A stretch of 64,000 nt of DNA from Pyrobaculum islandicum DSM 4184 (GTDB lineage Archaea; Thermoproteota; Thermoprotei; Thermoproteales; Thermoproteaceae): assembly GCF_000015205.1 (NCBI RefSeq), contig NC_008701.1, forward strand, positions 434,001-498,000. The letters run 5' to 3'. Under the pieces are notes generated by a model that did not search any database, was not told the DNA's origin, and was given only the letters and a program-made list of their open reading frames with translations. Both the position numbers and the translations under genes were made by a program. This document shows positions 8,394 to 16,058 of the stretch, piece by piece. Every line of letters starts with the position of its first letter. The first letter of the stretch is position 1.

Positions 8394-8632
8394 CTCAGAT
8401 AGTGGGCCTCCTTGGGCTACTTCTAATTGCTTCGGCTTGGGCTGTCAATATAGCTCGCAAAAGCCCTCCCCCTCCGCTTGATCTCACCCTCTTGTATCTC
8501 CTGGGGAGTGTCGTACTTACGGTTTATGCATTAATACTTGGCGACATTATCTTCACAGTACTAAATGCTGTATCTAGTATGCTCTCCCTTATTAATCTCC
8601 TACGGGCACTACGTATTAAAAACCAAGGCTAA
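8390..8632 (+). CDS. Small membrane protein, unknown function
   Basis: An 80-residue protein that is mostly hydrophobic, with segments at about 3-20, 31-50 and 54-68, hence two to three membrane spans. A PPPPLDL loop sits between the first two. I recognise no family; the spacing of the spans is reminiscent of short archaeal inner-membrane proteins related to SemiSWEETs, but no motif supports this firmly. It overlaps the mevalonate kinase stop by 4 bases and ends 8 bases before the phosphorylase gene. Confidence 0.7.
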   Translation: MTQIVGLLGLLLIASAWAVNIARKSPPPPLDLTLLYLLGSVVLTVYALILGDIIFTVLNAVSSMLSLINLLRALRIKNQG

Positions 8633-8640
8633 ACACATAT

Positions 8641-9426
8641 ATGGCACAAAGACCTAAGATAGGAGCTAAGGCGTATCACCTCTTGTTGGCGCCTGGCGAA
8701 GTCCCGCGGTATGTACTTCTGCCGGGAGACCCAGGGAGAGTGCCGCTTATTGCAAAATATTGGGATAACGCCAGAGAGGTTGCAAAAAATAGAGAGTTTG
8801 TTACATGGGTGGGTACATATAGGGGCGTTCAAATTGGAGCCACTTCTACTGGAATAGGCTCTGGCTCTACCGCAATTGCTATCGAAGAGTTATTATACGC
8901 CGGCGCAGACACCTTTATTAGAGTGGGGACTACAGGCGCCTTACGGAGAGAAATAAAACTAGGCGACGTGATAATTGGAGCCGCCGCAGTACGTTTTGAT
9001 GGAGCTTCAAAATGGTATGCGCCGCCGGAGTATCCGGCTGTTGCCCATTGGTTAGTAGTAAAGGCGCTGATAGAGGCGGCGGAAGCTCTAAAAGTTAGAT
9101 ATCACGTCGGCATTGTAGCATCTACAGATTCGTTCTACGTTGGCCAAGAACGGCCTGGGTATGGCGGTTTTATGCCGCCGTGGGCAAAAGGGCTTATAGA
9201 AACTCTGAGAGCTCTCAGAGTACTATCTTTTGAAATGGAAAGCGCAACTATATACACCCTCTCCTCTATCTATGGCGCAAGAGCCGGCGGAGTTTACGCA
9301 GTAATTGCAAATAGAGAGACAGACGAATTTTCTCCAGAAGTCGGCGTTGAGGAGGCTGTAAGAGTCGCAAATGAGGCCGTGAGGATATTAGCTGAGTATG
9401 ATAATAAAGGTAGTTCAAATACGTGA
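8641..9426 (+). CDS. udp: Nucleoside phosphorylase, probable uridine phosphorylase
   Basis: A 261-residue PNP/UDP family enzyme. Seen are YVLLPGDPGRVP (phosphate-binding loop), GTYRGVQIGATSTGIGSGSTAIAIEEL outlined by STGIGSGS, IRVGTTGAL, and FEMESATIYTL (the catalytic Glu-Met-Glu region). It splits nucleosides with phosphate to give a base and ribose 1-phosphate. The SFEMES region and the overall N-terminus favour uridine phosphorylase over purine nucleoside phosphorylase, though substrate range is inferred. The BMP-type nucleoside importer encoded at 10.5-15 kb could feed it. Confidence 0.88.
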   Translation: MAQRPKIGAKAYHLLLAPGEVPRYVLLPGDPGRVPLIAKYWDNAREVAKNREFVTWVGTYRGVQIGATSTGIGSGSTAIAIEELLYAGADTFIRVGTTGALRREIKLGDVIIGAAAVRFDGASKWYAPPEYPAVAHWLVVKALIEAAEALKVRYHVGIVASTDSFYVGQERPGYGGFMPPWAKGLIETLRALRVLSFEMESATIYTLSSIYGARAGGVYAVIANRETDEFSPEVGVEEAVRVANEAVRILAEYDNKGSSNT

Positions 9427-9634
9427 CACAGCAATTATAGAGCTTAGCCTGCCGCCTTGTGCCGACGTATTTACTTTCAAGATTAGCAGTAGAGAACTAG
9501 AAATTTGCGGCAAGACGTACGTCCTAAGTGAGGAGATAGGCGAATTTAAAAGGGGGCTTCTCCTATTGGAGAAAACCCCATTTTTTATCGAGTGTGACGA
9601 GGGGAATTGCATAGCTGCTAAGGCGCAAGTATAA
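9398..9634 (+). CDS. Conserved-looking small protein, unknown function
   Basis: A 78-residue soluble protein that starts inside the last 29 bases of the phosphorylase gene and uses another frame. It has alternating beta-like segments (TAIIELSLPP, FTFKISSRELEICGKTYVL, GLLLLEKTPFFIECD) and four cysteines, but no metal motif I recognise. The overlap and same direction suggest translation from the phosphorylase transcript. The following gene begins 24 bases later. Confidence 0.6.
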   Translation: MIIKVVQIRDTAIIELSLPPCADVFTFKISSRELEICGKTYVLSEEIGEFKRGLLLLEKTPFFIECDEGNCIAAKAQV

Positions 9635-9658
9635 AAATGCCGCCGGTTAGCTAAAACC

Positions 9659-10087
9659 ATGGAGGTGCTTGTGGCAGCATATAATGTAAGTTCTGTGCCA
9701 AAGATGTTAGAACTAGCCAAAGTTACATATGGCTTTGGCTTAAAACGATTTATACTCATTAAGGTGTTTGGAGCGGCGGCGCAACAGATAGGAGACCTCT
9801 TTAAGCTTGCGTTTAAAATGGGCGGAGAGGTATTAGTATTTAACGACATAGCCGATGCAGTGGATATTTTAAAACCAGATATTATATATGCATTAGGGCG
9901 CCCCGACAGAGATACAAAACCTATAGAGAAGGTAGATGGGAAAATTATGTTATTAGTACATGGGGCGGACTTGTCGTTTTCGCCTAGAGAACTACCCCCA
10001 GGCGCAATTATGAGCCACGCCGTGGCAAAAGACATAGGCTCAACAGGACAGCTTGCGATTGCGCTATATAGATTACTAGGCGCCTAG
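9659..10087 (+). CDS. Conserved hypothetical protein, possible SPOUT-like fold
   Basis: 142 residues of alternating alpha and beta segments: MEVLVAAYNVSSVPKMLELA, FILIKVFGAAAQQIGDLFKLA, PDIIYALGRPDRDT, IMLLVHGADLSFSPRELPPGAIMSHA. The C-terminal Gly-Ser-Thr-Gly-Gln loop followed by a helix recalls the knot region of SPOUT RNA methyltransferases, but this is weak. It is tail-to-tail with hsp20, and the two stop codons interlock in CTAG at 10084-10087. Confidence 0.6.
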   Translation: MEVLVAAYNVSSVPKMLELAKVTYGFGLKRFILIKVFGAAAQQIGDLFKLAFKMGGEVLVFNDIADAVDILKPDIIYALGRPDRDTKPIEKVDGKIMLLVHGADLSFSPRELPPGAIMSHAVAKDIGSTGQLAIALYRLLGA

Positions 10088-10431
10088 CCACGGACTGGGA
10101 TTTTTATTTCCTCTTCTCTGATTTTCTTAGCCGTAATTATAAGCACGCCGTTTTTATACAAAGCAGATGCTGTAGAGGGGTCTATCCTAACTGGCAGACG
10201 TATAAGTTTTGAATATTTTCTATCTCCTCTAGCGCCCTCGGCCTTAATTAACGAGCCGTCTTTTGTTACCGAAAGAGATATATCGCTAGCCTCAAGCCCC
10301 GGCATATCTATCTCTATCCTAATCCCGTCGCCTTCTTCAACGAGATGATAGTCTCTCTTTTCTTTAATTTCCTCAATCATTTTTTGAAACGACTTTGTCA
10401 CCTCTTCTATAGCTCTTTTGAAATCTTCCAT
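10084..10431 (-). CDS. hsp20: Small heat shock protein Hsp20
   Basis: A 115-residue alpha-crystallin-type chaperone. The N-terminal arm is short and helical (residues 1-27); the core has GIRIEIDMPGLEASDISLSV, RLPVRIDPSTASALYKNGVLIITA (the A-x-x-x-n-GVL signature), and the C-terminal IKIPV is the IxI/V anchor used for oligomer assembly. It holds unfolding proteins in the cytosol. It is transcribed toward the end of the preceding plus-strand gene and lies just downstream of the ABC importer genes on the same strand. Confidence 0.92.
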   Translation of the reverse strand: MEDFKRAIEEVTKSFQKMIEEIKEKRDYHLVEEGDGIRIEIDMPGLEASDISLSVTKDGSLIKAEGARGDRKYSKLIRLPVRIDPSTASALYKNGVLIITAKKIREEEIKIPVRG

Positions 10432-10457
10432 ATCTCTAGCTACAGTTTGTATTTTAA

Positions 10458-11357
10458 TTATTCTCTTCTAAAGACTTTGCCGACGGCCCTCGGCGGCTTA
10501 GCCCTCCCAATTACTCCCGCAACTATCAACAACGTTGCGATATACGGAATCATCCTAGTTATTTCATATCTAGCTACGCCCACTGTCTGTAGCCAATATG
10601 ACAAAGCGTCAAAAAAGCCAAATATAAAAGCTCCGACAATGGCCAACAGGGGATTCCAATTGGAGAATACAACGTTGGCAAGCGCTATAAACCCCCTCCC
10701 TGCAGAAATCTCCTTTGTAACGACAGAGAGATACGCGGTGCTTAGATACGCCCCGGCTAAAGATGCCAATGCCGACCCAATAATCGTAGAGAGTAACCTC
10801 ACCTTGTATACATCTATGCCCATGTTATACGCCGAGTCTGGATCCTCGCCACACGCCCTAATTATAATGCCCACTCTAGATTTAAATAAGACATACCACA
10901 TGATCCCCGCAACGATAAATGTAAAAACAGTAACCCACATGGGATCTGCCTTTGCCCAATCTGGTACTTGTTTATATCCAGCCACACCCCAATAAGCTTG
11001 TATACCGTAGGCCACAGCCCCCGCCGCAAATAGGTTTATTGCAACTCCGCTGATAATCTGATCGCCGGCTAGATATGTTGAGATATAGCCATGTATCAAT
11101 CCCACTGAGGCGCCTATGGCAATAGCAGCCGACATAGCAATTATCGGCCATACGAGGTCTGGCAACCACATCCCCACGCGGTAACGGAGATAATCTACCG
11201 CTAGAGGAGCGACAAACGCACCCAGTAACATTATCCCCTCCAGCCCTATGTTAACAACACCGCTACGCTCCATTAGAATCTCGCCTAAAGAAGCGAGAAG
11301 AATCGGCACAGATGCCAAAAGCGCTTGTATGATTAGAAGAAGGAGTAGTTCTGTCAT
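10458..11357 (-). CDS. ABC transporter permease (BMP-type nucleoside importer, subunit 2)
   Basis: A 299-residue integral membrane protein with about eight to nine hydrophobic spans. It has the branched-chain/ribose permease family features LASLGEILMERSGVVNIGLEGIMLLGAF near the N-terminus, and the cytoplasmic EDPDSAYNMGIDVYKVR coupling loop. Its start overlaps the end of the second permease gene (ATGA), giving the order BMP-ATPase-permease-permease. By analogy with bacterial Nup/BMP systems the substrate is probably a nucleoside. Confidence 0.9.
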   Translation of the reverse strand: MTELLLLLIIQALLASVPILLASLGEILMERSGVVNIGLEGIMLLGAFVAPLAVDYLRYRVGMWLPDLVWPIIAMSAAIAIGASVGLIHGYISTYLAGDQIISGVAINLFAAGAVAYGIQAYWGVAGYKQVPDWAKADPMWVTVFTFIVAGIMWYVLFKSRVGIIIRACGEDPDSAYNMGIDVYKVRLLSTIIGSALASLAGAYLSTAYLSVVTKEISAGRGFIALANVVFSNWNPLLAIVGAFIFGFFDALSYWLQTVGVARYEITRMIPYIATLLIVAGVIGRAKPPRAVGKVFRRE

Positions 11358-12358
11358 GTCTTTTTTAACATCTGTATAGCTAATAACAATATTATAACGC
11401 CTTGTATTATCCTCACAAACTCAAAGGGCGTTCCAGCCTCTATTTGCATATGTCTCGCACCTTCTTGTAAAACGCCGAGGAATAACGCCGCAATAGCCAC
11501 GCCTATGGGATGTCCGCGGCCTAACATAGCTGCGGTAATTCCGTCGAAACCTAAGCCATAAACATTGGCGAGATTTCTCATTAAGCTATAAGACGGCGGC
11601 TTGGCGACCACTTGCATAACGCCGGCAACGCCCGCCGTTAATGCGCCTATTAAAAACGACAGCATTATCGACCGCATAGGCTCAATGCCGTAGGACTTAG
11701 CTACTATTGGGTTTTGACCGCTTATAGAAATTCGATAGCCCCATACACTGTATTTAACAAAGATATAAACAAACAAAGCTATTATATAAGACAACGGAAC
11801 TGCCGCCGTGAGATCTGTCCCAGCTACTAGCGGCGTTAGACGCGCTGGCTCAGGTGTTTTTATAGACTCCTCTGGCTGAAGAGGATTTGTAAATACTGTA
11901 GACACAGCCATTATTACAACCCAATACGCAATCCAATTCATCATTATAGTAGTTATCACCTCGTTTACCCCTCTCCAGATTTTAAGAAGAGCAGGTACTA
12001 AAGACCAAACACAAGCTAAAGTCAACCCTATAAACAACGCAAGAGGTAACGCCAAACTACTCTTTGTAATATATGCCGCAACTACAGCGCCCAAAGCCCC
12101 CATATATACTTGGCCCTCTGCACCTATGTTAAACAAACCTGCTCTTAAACCTACGGCGAAGGTAAGACCGGTTAGAACTATTGGCGCCGAAAAGGCCAGT
12201 GCAGAAAAGAAATATGTATAGTCTAAGAGCGGGGTAAATAACATAGATCTATACGACATTATTGGGTCGTATCCAGAGATCCACATAACTACTGCGCCTA
12301 TGGCAAAGGCGGTGACAAGCGTAAGAACTACGTCTAACAATGGAAGAGGTATCCTCAT
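11354..12358 (-). CDS. ABC transporter permease (BMP-type nucleoside importer, subunit 1)
   Basis: A 334-residue membrane protein with some eight to ten spans. LTGLTFAVGLRAGLFNIGAEGQVYMGALGA is represented by GLFNIGAEGQVYMG, the family motif; the later loop NPIVAKSYGIEPMR is the likely ATPase contact. It overlaps both the ATPase gene (start) and the second permease (end) by 4 bases, so the three form one tightly coupled unit. Confidence 0.9.
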   Translation of the reverse strand: MRIPLPLLDVVLTLVTAFAIGAVVMWISGYDPIMSYRSMLFTPLLDYTYFFSALAFSAPIVLTGLTFAVGLRAGLFNIGAEGQVYMGALGAVVAAYITKSSLALPLALFIGLTLACVWSLVPALLKIWRGVNEVITTIMMNWIAYWVVIMAVSTVFTNPLQPEESIKTPEPARLTPLVAGTDLTAAVPLSYIIALFVYIFVKYSVWGYRISISGQNPIVAKSYGIEPMRSIMLSFLIGALTAGVAGVMQVVAKPPSYSLMRNLANVYGLGFDGITAAMLGRGHPIGVAIAALFLGVLQEGARHMQIEAGTPFEFVRIIQGVIILLLAIQMLKKT

Positions 12359-13794
12359 AACCCTGCCATCTTCTTACCCACTAGGTCTACCCTCATCTCT
12401 TCTACAGGGCCTAAAGCCACTATTTTGCCTCTGTAGATAACCGCGATGGTGTCCGCCAATTTGTATGCCTCATCTAAGTCGCTTGTCACAAGTAAAATGC
12501 CTGCTCCGTTATTCCTCGCCTTCATAAGCAACTGATGGACATACTCTGTCGTAGCTACGTCTAAGCCGCGTGTAGGTTGATGCGCTATTATTAGCTTAGC
12601 CCCCCTACTTAGCTCACGCCCAACTACAAGTTTTTGTTGATTCCCACCCGATAGGTGACGTACAAAAGCCCTGGGGCCAGGAGCTACTATGCCAAATTCT
12701 TTAATTAGCTTTGTCGCAAATTGTTTCGCCAAAGTCCATGAAATTATCCCTCTTTTTGCAAACTCACTCTCTTTACCAATTATCGCATTTTCAACAAGCG
12801 TAAATTCTGGTATCAACGCTTTTCTCAACCTATCGTCGGGGATATAAGCCAGTCTGCCGTATATTTTGATCACACCCCTTCTCCACCTCCTTAAGCCTAC
12901 TATAGCTTCAACTAAATGTTCCTGACCGTTGCCTTCTACACCAACAACGGCCAAAATCTCCCTCTCTCTCACTTTAAAACTCACGCCTTGTACGACAGCT
13001 CTGCCGCCCTCGTAGATCCATAAATCTTCTACTTCAAGCACGAAGTTTTCCCCCGGTTTCTGAATTCTTTCGACACGTTCTATTTTTAACTCGCCGACCA
13101 TAGATTCAACTAATCCCCTGGGGTCATAGGGAGGAAGAAATTCTGCAACTTTTACGCCTCTTCTCAATACTACGACGCGATCAGCTATTTCCAATACCTC
13201 AGGTATTTTATGAGTGATATAGACTATCGATTTGCCAAGGCTCCTCAATTTTTTTATTACTTGGAAAAGAGATCTCACCTCTGGAGGCGAGAGCACTGTG
13301 GTAGGCTCGTCTAATATAAGCAAATCCGCGCCCCAGTAGAGAGCCTTTACTATTTCAACTCTCTGTCTTACACCAAGGGGCAACTCCTCCACATCTCTAT
13401 CCCACTCAATTTCAAATCCAAGCTCTTCCGATATCTTAACAGCTCTTTCTTTTAACACCGTTGATATAGGTTTTAAACTTGCTCCCTCTAAAATAGCCAG
13501 ATTTTCCAAAGCTGTAAGTCCAGGTATAAGAGAGGGGTGTTGGTGAACCATAGCAATTCCAAGCTTTAATGCGTCTCTCGCACTTCTAAACCTCACCCTC
13601 TTGTCGTTTACATATATCTCGCCAGAGGTAGGTCTGTAAACTCCCGCCAATATCTTCATTAGAGTTGTTTTCCCAGCCCCATTTTCGCCTAACAATGCCA
13701 AAATCTCGCCTGGAAAAATTTCAAGAGAGACACCCCTAAGGGCGTATGTACCATCTGAAAAAATCTTGTGTATTTCCCTGAGAAAAACCTTCAT
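12355..13794 (-). CDS. ABC transporter ATPase, two-domain (BMP-type nucleoside importer)
   Basis: 479 residues with two nucleotide-binding domains. The first has a normal Walker A (GENGAGKTT, about 36-44), LPLGVRQRVEI signature and Walker B LLILDEPTTVL. The second has a degenerate Walker A (GVEGNGQEH, without Lys), signature LSGGNQQKL and Walker B-like LIIAHQPTRGLD, where the usual DEP is replaced by HQP. One active and one degenerate site is standard in sugar/nucleoside two-domain ATPases. It lies one base after the binding-protein gene. Confidence 0.93.
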   Translation of the reverse strand: MKVFLREIHKIFSDGTYALRGVSLEIFPGEILALLGENGAGKTTLMKILAGVYRPTSGEIYVNDKRVRFRSARDALKLGIAMVHQHPSLIPGLTALENLAILEGASLKPISTVLKERAVKISEELGFEIEWDRDVEELPLGVRQRVEIVKALYWGADLLILDEPTTVLSPPEVRSLFQVIKKLRSLGKSIVYITHKIPEVLEIADRVVVLRRGVKVAEFLPPYDPRGLVESMVGELKIERVERIQKPGENFVLEVEDLWIYEGGRAVVQGVSFKVREREILAVVGVEGNGQEHLVEAIVGLRRWRRGVIKIYGRLAYIPDDRLRKALIPEFTLVENAIIGKESEFAKRGIISWTLAKQFATKLIKEFGIVAPGPRAFVRHLSGGNQQKLVVGRELSRGAKLIIAHQPTRGLDVATTEYVHQLLMKARNNGAGILLVTSDLDEAYKLADTIAVIYRGKIVALGPVEEMRVDLVGKKMAGL

Positions 13795-15009
13795 TTAGCT
13801 AACTCTGCCAAGGCCAAGCTCTTTTCTAAGTTGAACAACTTGGTCCTGCGTAGTGGGCAGAGGCACTTTCTCTTTGCCAGAGATTATGTCTTGTCTTAAC
13901 ATACCAATAGCATCCCAAATCCACGCCGGTATTTTAGACCTCATCTCTCTGACAGTCTCAATAATTTTCTGAGCATCCTCCTGTCTAACAGCCCCCGCCT
14001 TAATGCCAATTTCTAAAAACTGCGACAAATCGTCAAGTGTACTCACAGAAACGCCGCCTTCTTTAAGACCTAGTTCTAAAACACCGCCTTTGAATGTCCC
14101 CTCAACTGCCATCTTGGTTGCAGTATAAACGCCGACATCTACTCTCTTCATCATAGAAGCGAGGATAAAGCCTGGCTTAATATAGTCCTGATCTGCGTCT
14201 ACTCCAATTGCAAAAGGCGGCCCCATATTCTTCCCAGCCTTCCTACCAGCCTCTGCAACAGCCTCAAAAACTCCCAACCCCGTAGCGCCTGCAGCCTGAT
14301 ATATCACACATACTCCCTGCGAAAGCATAACTTCAGCCGCTTGTTTACCCTTGGCGGGGTCGTTAAAAGACCCAGTATATATGTACAAGATGTCAAACTT
14401 TGTATCTTTGCCAAACTTCTGTTTGATATACCGCTCGGCCCATCTCACGCCGTATGCATACCCAATTTCAAACTTCCAGAGGACGGGTATCTCCATGCCT
14501 AATACAATACCGACTTTTGTACAGTTGAAATAATATGCTGTAAGCGCCGCCAAAGCACCAACGAGAGCCGAGCCCTCGTTTTCCCGATACAGTATTGAAA
14601 CCACATTTGTCCTATCTGGCACATACCCATCAACAATGGCGAATTTGACATTTGGATACTCTTGCGATACTTGTTTAACGGCGTCTGTCATTAAGAAACC
14701 TACAGCAACTATTAAAGCCGCATCACCTGACCTCGCGGCAGCTCTTAAGTTAGGCACATAATCGTCTTGTGTTCTACTTTGTACCTCCTTCAAGCCAAGT
14801 CCAAAGTCCTTTGCCGCCTTTGAGGCCCCTAGATATGCCATATCATTAAACGAGAGGTCTCCCCTACCTCCAATGTCATATACCACATATACGTTCTTAG
14901 TCTGTACAGTAGTCTGGGCGGGTTTTGGCTGCTGAGTTATATACAGTATAGCTAAAGCCGCTATAACAACTGCGACAATAGCCCCAAGGGCTAATGTTTT
15001 AGAAGCCAT
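13795..15009 (-). CDS. BMP-family substrate-binding protein (nucleoside importer)
   Basis: A 404-residue extracytoplasmic binding protein. The N-terminus is a membrane anchor (about 5-25) followed by a Pro/Thr/Gln linker, without a lipobox cysteine. The mature part has VYVVYDIGGRGDLSFNDMAYLGA, IVAVGFLMTDAV, FAIVDGY and VIYQAAGATGLGVFEA, all typical of the Med/BMP (PnrA-like) family that binds purine and other nucleosides. It is the first gene of the importer operon, read leftwards from an AT-rich promoter at about 15010-15045. Confidence 0.92.
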   Translation of the reverse strand: MASKTLALGAIVAVVIAALAILYITQQPKPAQTTVQTKNVYVVYDIGGRGDLSFNDMAYLGASKAAKDFGLGLKEVQSRTQDDYVPNLRAAARSGDAALIVAVGFLMTDAVKQVSQEYPNVKFAIVDGYVPDRTNVVSILYRENEGSALVGALAALTAYYFNCTKVGIVLGMEIPVLWKFEIGYAYGVRWAERYIKQKFGKDTKFDILYIYTGSFNDPAKGKQAAEVMLSQGVCVIYQAAGATGLGVFEAVAEAGRKAGKNMGPPFAIGVDADQDYIKPGFILASMMKRVDVGVYTATKMAVEGTFKGGVLELGLKEGGVSVSTLDDLSQFLEIGIKAGAVRQEDAQKIIETVREMRSKIPAWIWDAIGMLRQDIISGKEKVPLPTTQDQVVQLRKELGLGRVS

Positions 15010-15075
15010 ATAAATAGCTATTTAGGACTATTTATATGTTACCATCGCTAAGATTTATTAAATTCCACTAGACAT

Positions 15076-15136
15076 ATGTATGTGAAGACGCTTACAAGGT
15101 CTGACAGATGAGGAGGGCTGAGCAACTGATCTATAT
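15076..15136 (+). ncRNA. C/D-box guide sRNA candidate
   Basis: C box GTGAAGA 15082-15088, 12-nt guide, D' CTGA 15101-15104, 3-nt spacer, C' ATGAGGA 15108-15114 (one mismatch to RTGATGA), 11-nt guide, D CTGA 15126-15129. ATAT on each side can pair as a short terminal stem. A TATA-like ATTTATTAAATT at 15052-15063 would place the transcript start near 15082. Guides CGCTTACAAGGT and GGGCTGAGCAA would direct 2'-O-methylation of targets I cannot assign. It lies between divergent genes. Confidence 0.7.
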
Positions 15137-15164
15137 CTTTTTATATAGGTGATAAAGTTCTACT

Positions 15165-15473
15165 ATGAACTACAGTGTGGAACATGCAAAAGTGAAAGAG
15201 CTAATTGAGAAAGCCCAATGCACGGGGGCTTCTCCACTAGATGTAGTTAACTGTATAATTGAACAGCTGAGGTCTGCCGGATACACTCCAACGACTACAC
15301 AGTTGTTAGATGCAAATGTCGACCCCGCCGAGAGGCTTGAACAAGCGAGATTTATACGATTTGAGGCCCGTAGAGAGGGAGATAAAAACCTCCACATATT
15401 TACTTTTGCACTACTTAAGCCAGGCGGAGTTTATAAGCCTCTCTGGCTTCAGTCCGCCGTAATTGAAAAGTAA
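15165..15473 (+). CDS. Hypothetical protein, 102 residues
   Basis: A soluble protein with helical N-terminal half (VEHAKVKELIEKAQ, VVNCIIEQLRSAGYTP) and a beta-rich C-terminal half (RFIRFEARREGDKNLHIFTFALLKPGG). I recognise no family. TTTTTATATA at about 15136-15146 lies some 24 bases before the ATG, so the mRNA is probably leaderless. Its last base overlaps the first base of the HTH/zinc-ribbon regulator gene, so the two are likely co-expressed. Confidence 0.65.
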   Translation: MNYSVEHAKVKELIEKAQCTGASPLDVVNCIIEQLRSAGYTPTTTQLLDANVDPAERLEQARFIRFEARREGDKNLHIFTFALLKPGGVYKPLWLQSAVIEK

Positions 15474-15775
15474 TGGAAACCATCAGAGAGCGACTTATAA
15501 AGATTCTGCTTGAGAGTAAGGAGCCGCTCACTATACACCAACTACAGTCGTTAGCTCAGACAGAGTTGAAACCAAACGAATTATATGAAGAGTTAGAACA
15601 TGTAAGAAGGACTTTGAAAAGAATGGGGTACCGCCTAGTGATAGTGCCAGCCACGTGTAAAAAGTGCGGCTATCAGTTTACAGATAGAGAGAAGTTGAAA
15701 AAGCCGAGTAGATGCCCGCGCTGTAAGAGTGAGAGAATTGAGCCGCCTAGGTTTTATGTGGTTACTTCTTCTTAA
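15473..15775 (+). CDS. Transcriptional regulator, HTH plus zinc ribbon
   Basis: A 100-residue protein with a winged-helix N-terminal part ([21 protein letters not shown]... [12 protein letters not shown]) and a C-terminal zinc ribbon CKKCGYQF ... CPRCKSERI (two CxxC pairs, about residues 62-65 and 81-84). This matches the archaeal family of HTH domain fused to a zinc ribbon (COG3357). Target genes are unknown. The 3' end overlaps the L40e gene on the other strand by 14 bases. Confidence 0.85.
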   Translation: METIRERLIKILLESKEPLTIHQLQSLAQTELKPNELYEELEHVRRTLKRMGYRLVIVPATCKKCGYQFTDREKLKKPSRCPRCKSERIEPPRFYVVTSS

Positions 15776-15923
15776 ACTTCTTAGGCCGTAGATTTCTAGA
15801 GCGGCAGCGGCGGCATTTCTCCGCATCTGGGGGATTCCGCGCGCCGCACTCTCTACAGATCTTATACTGGAATTTGTGTTTCATTACTATAGCCAACTTC
15901 TCAGGATCTAGCGTGATAGGCAT
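15762..15923 (-). CDS. rpl40e: Ribosomal protein L40e (eL40)
   Basis: A 53-residue protein. It begins [22 protein letters not shown] and has a zinc-binding pattern C-x2-C (CREC) and C-x2-C (CRRC) separated by 12 residues, then a basic tail ending RPKKFKKK. This is the archaeal L40e, lacking the ubiquitin fusion of the eukaryotic form. ATG is at 15921-15923 (minus); a minus-strand box AAATTTGAAA at about 15939-15948 lies upstream. The gene converges on, and overlaps, the HTH/zinc-ribbon regulator. Confidence 0.93.
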   Translation of the reverse strand: MPITLDPEKLAIVMKHKFQYKICRECGARNPPDAEKCRRCRSRNLRPKKFKKK

Positions 15924-16058
15924 AGGTGGTTTGGAGATTTCAAATTTATATACTTATCACTCCACTTCTCTCTCTTCTACGGCCTCTCCGAGAGACCGAA
16001 AAGGGAGAAGAGACGATCTAAGATCGATGAAGTTAAATAACTGTAAAGTGACGAACAT

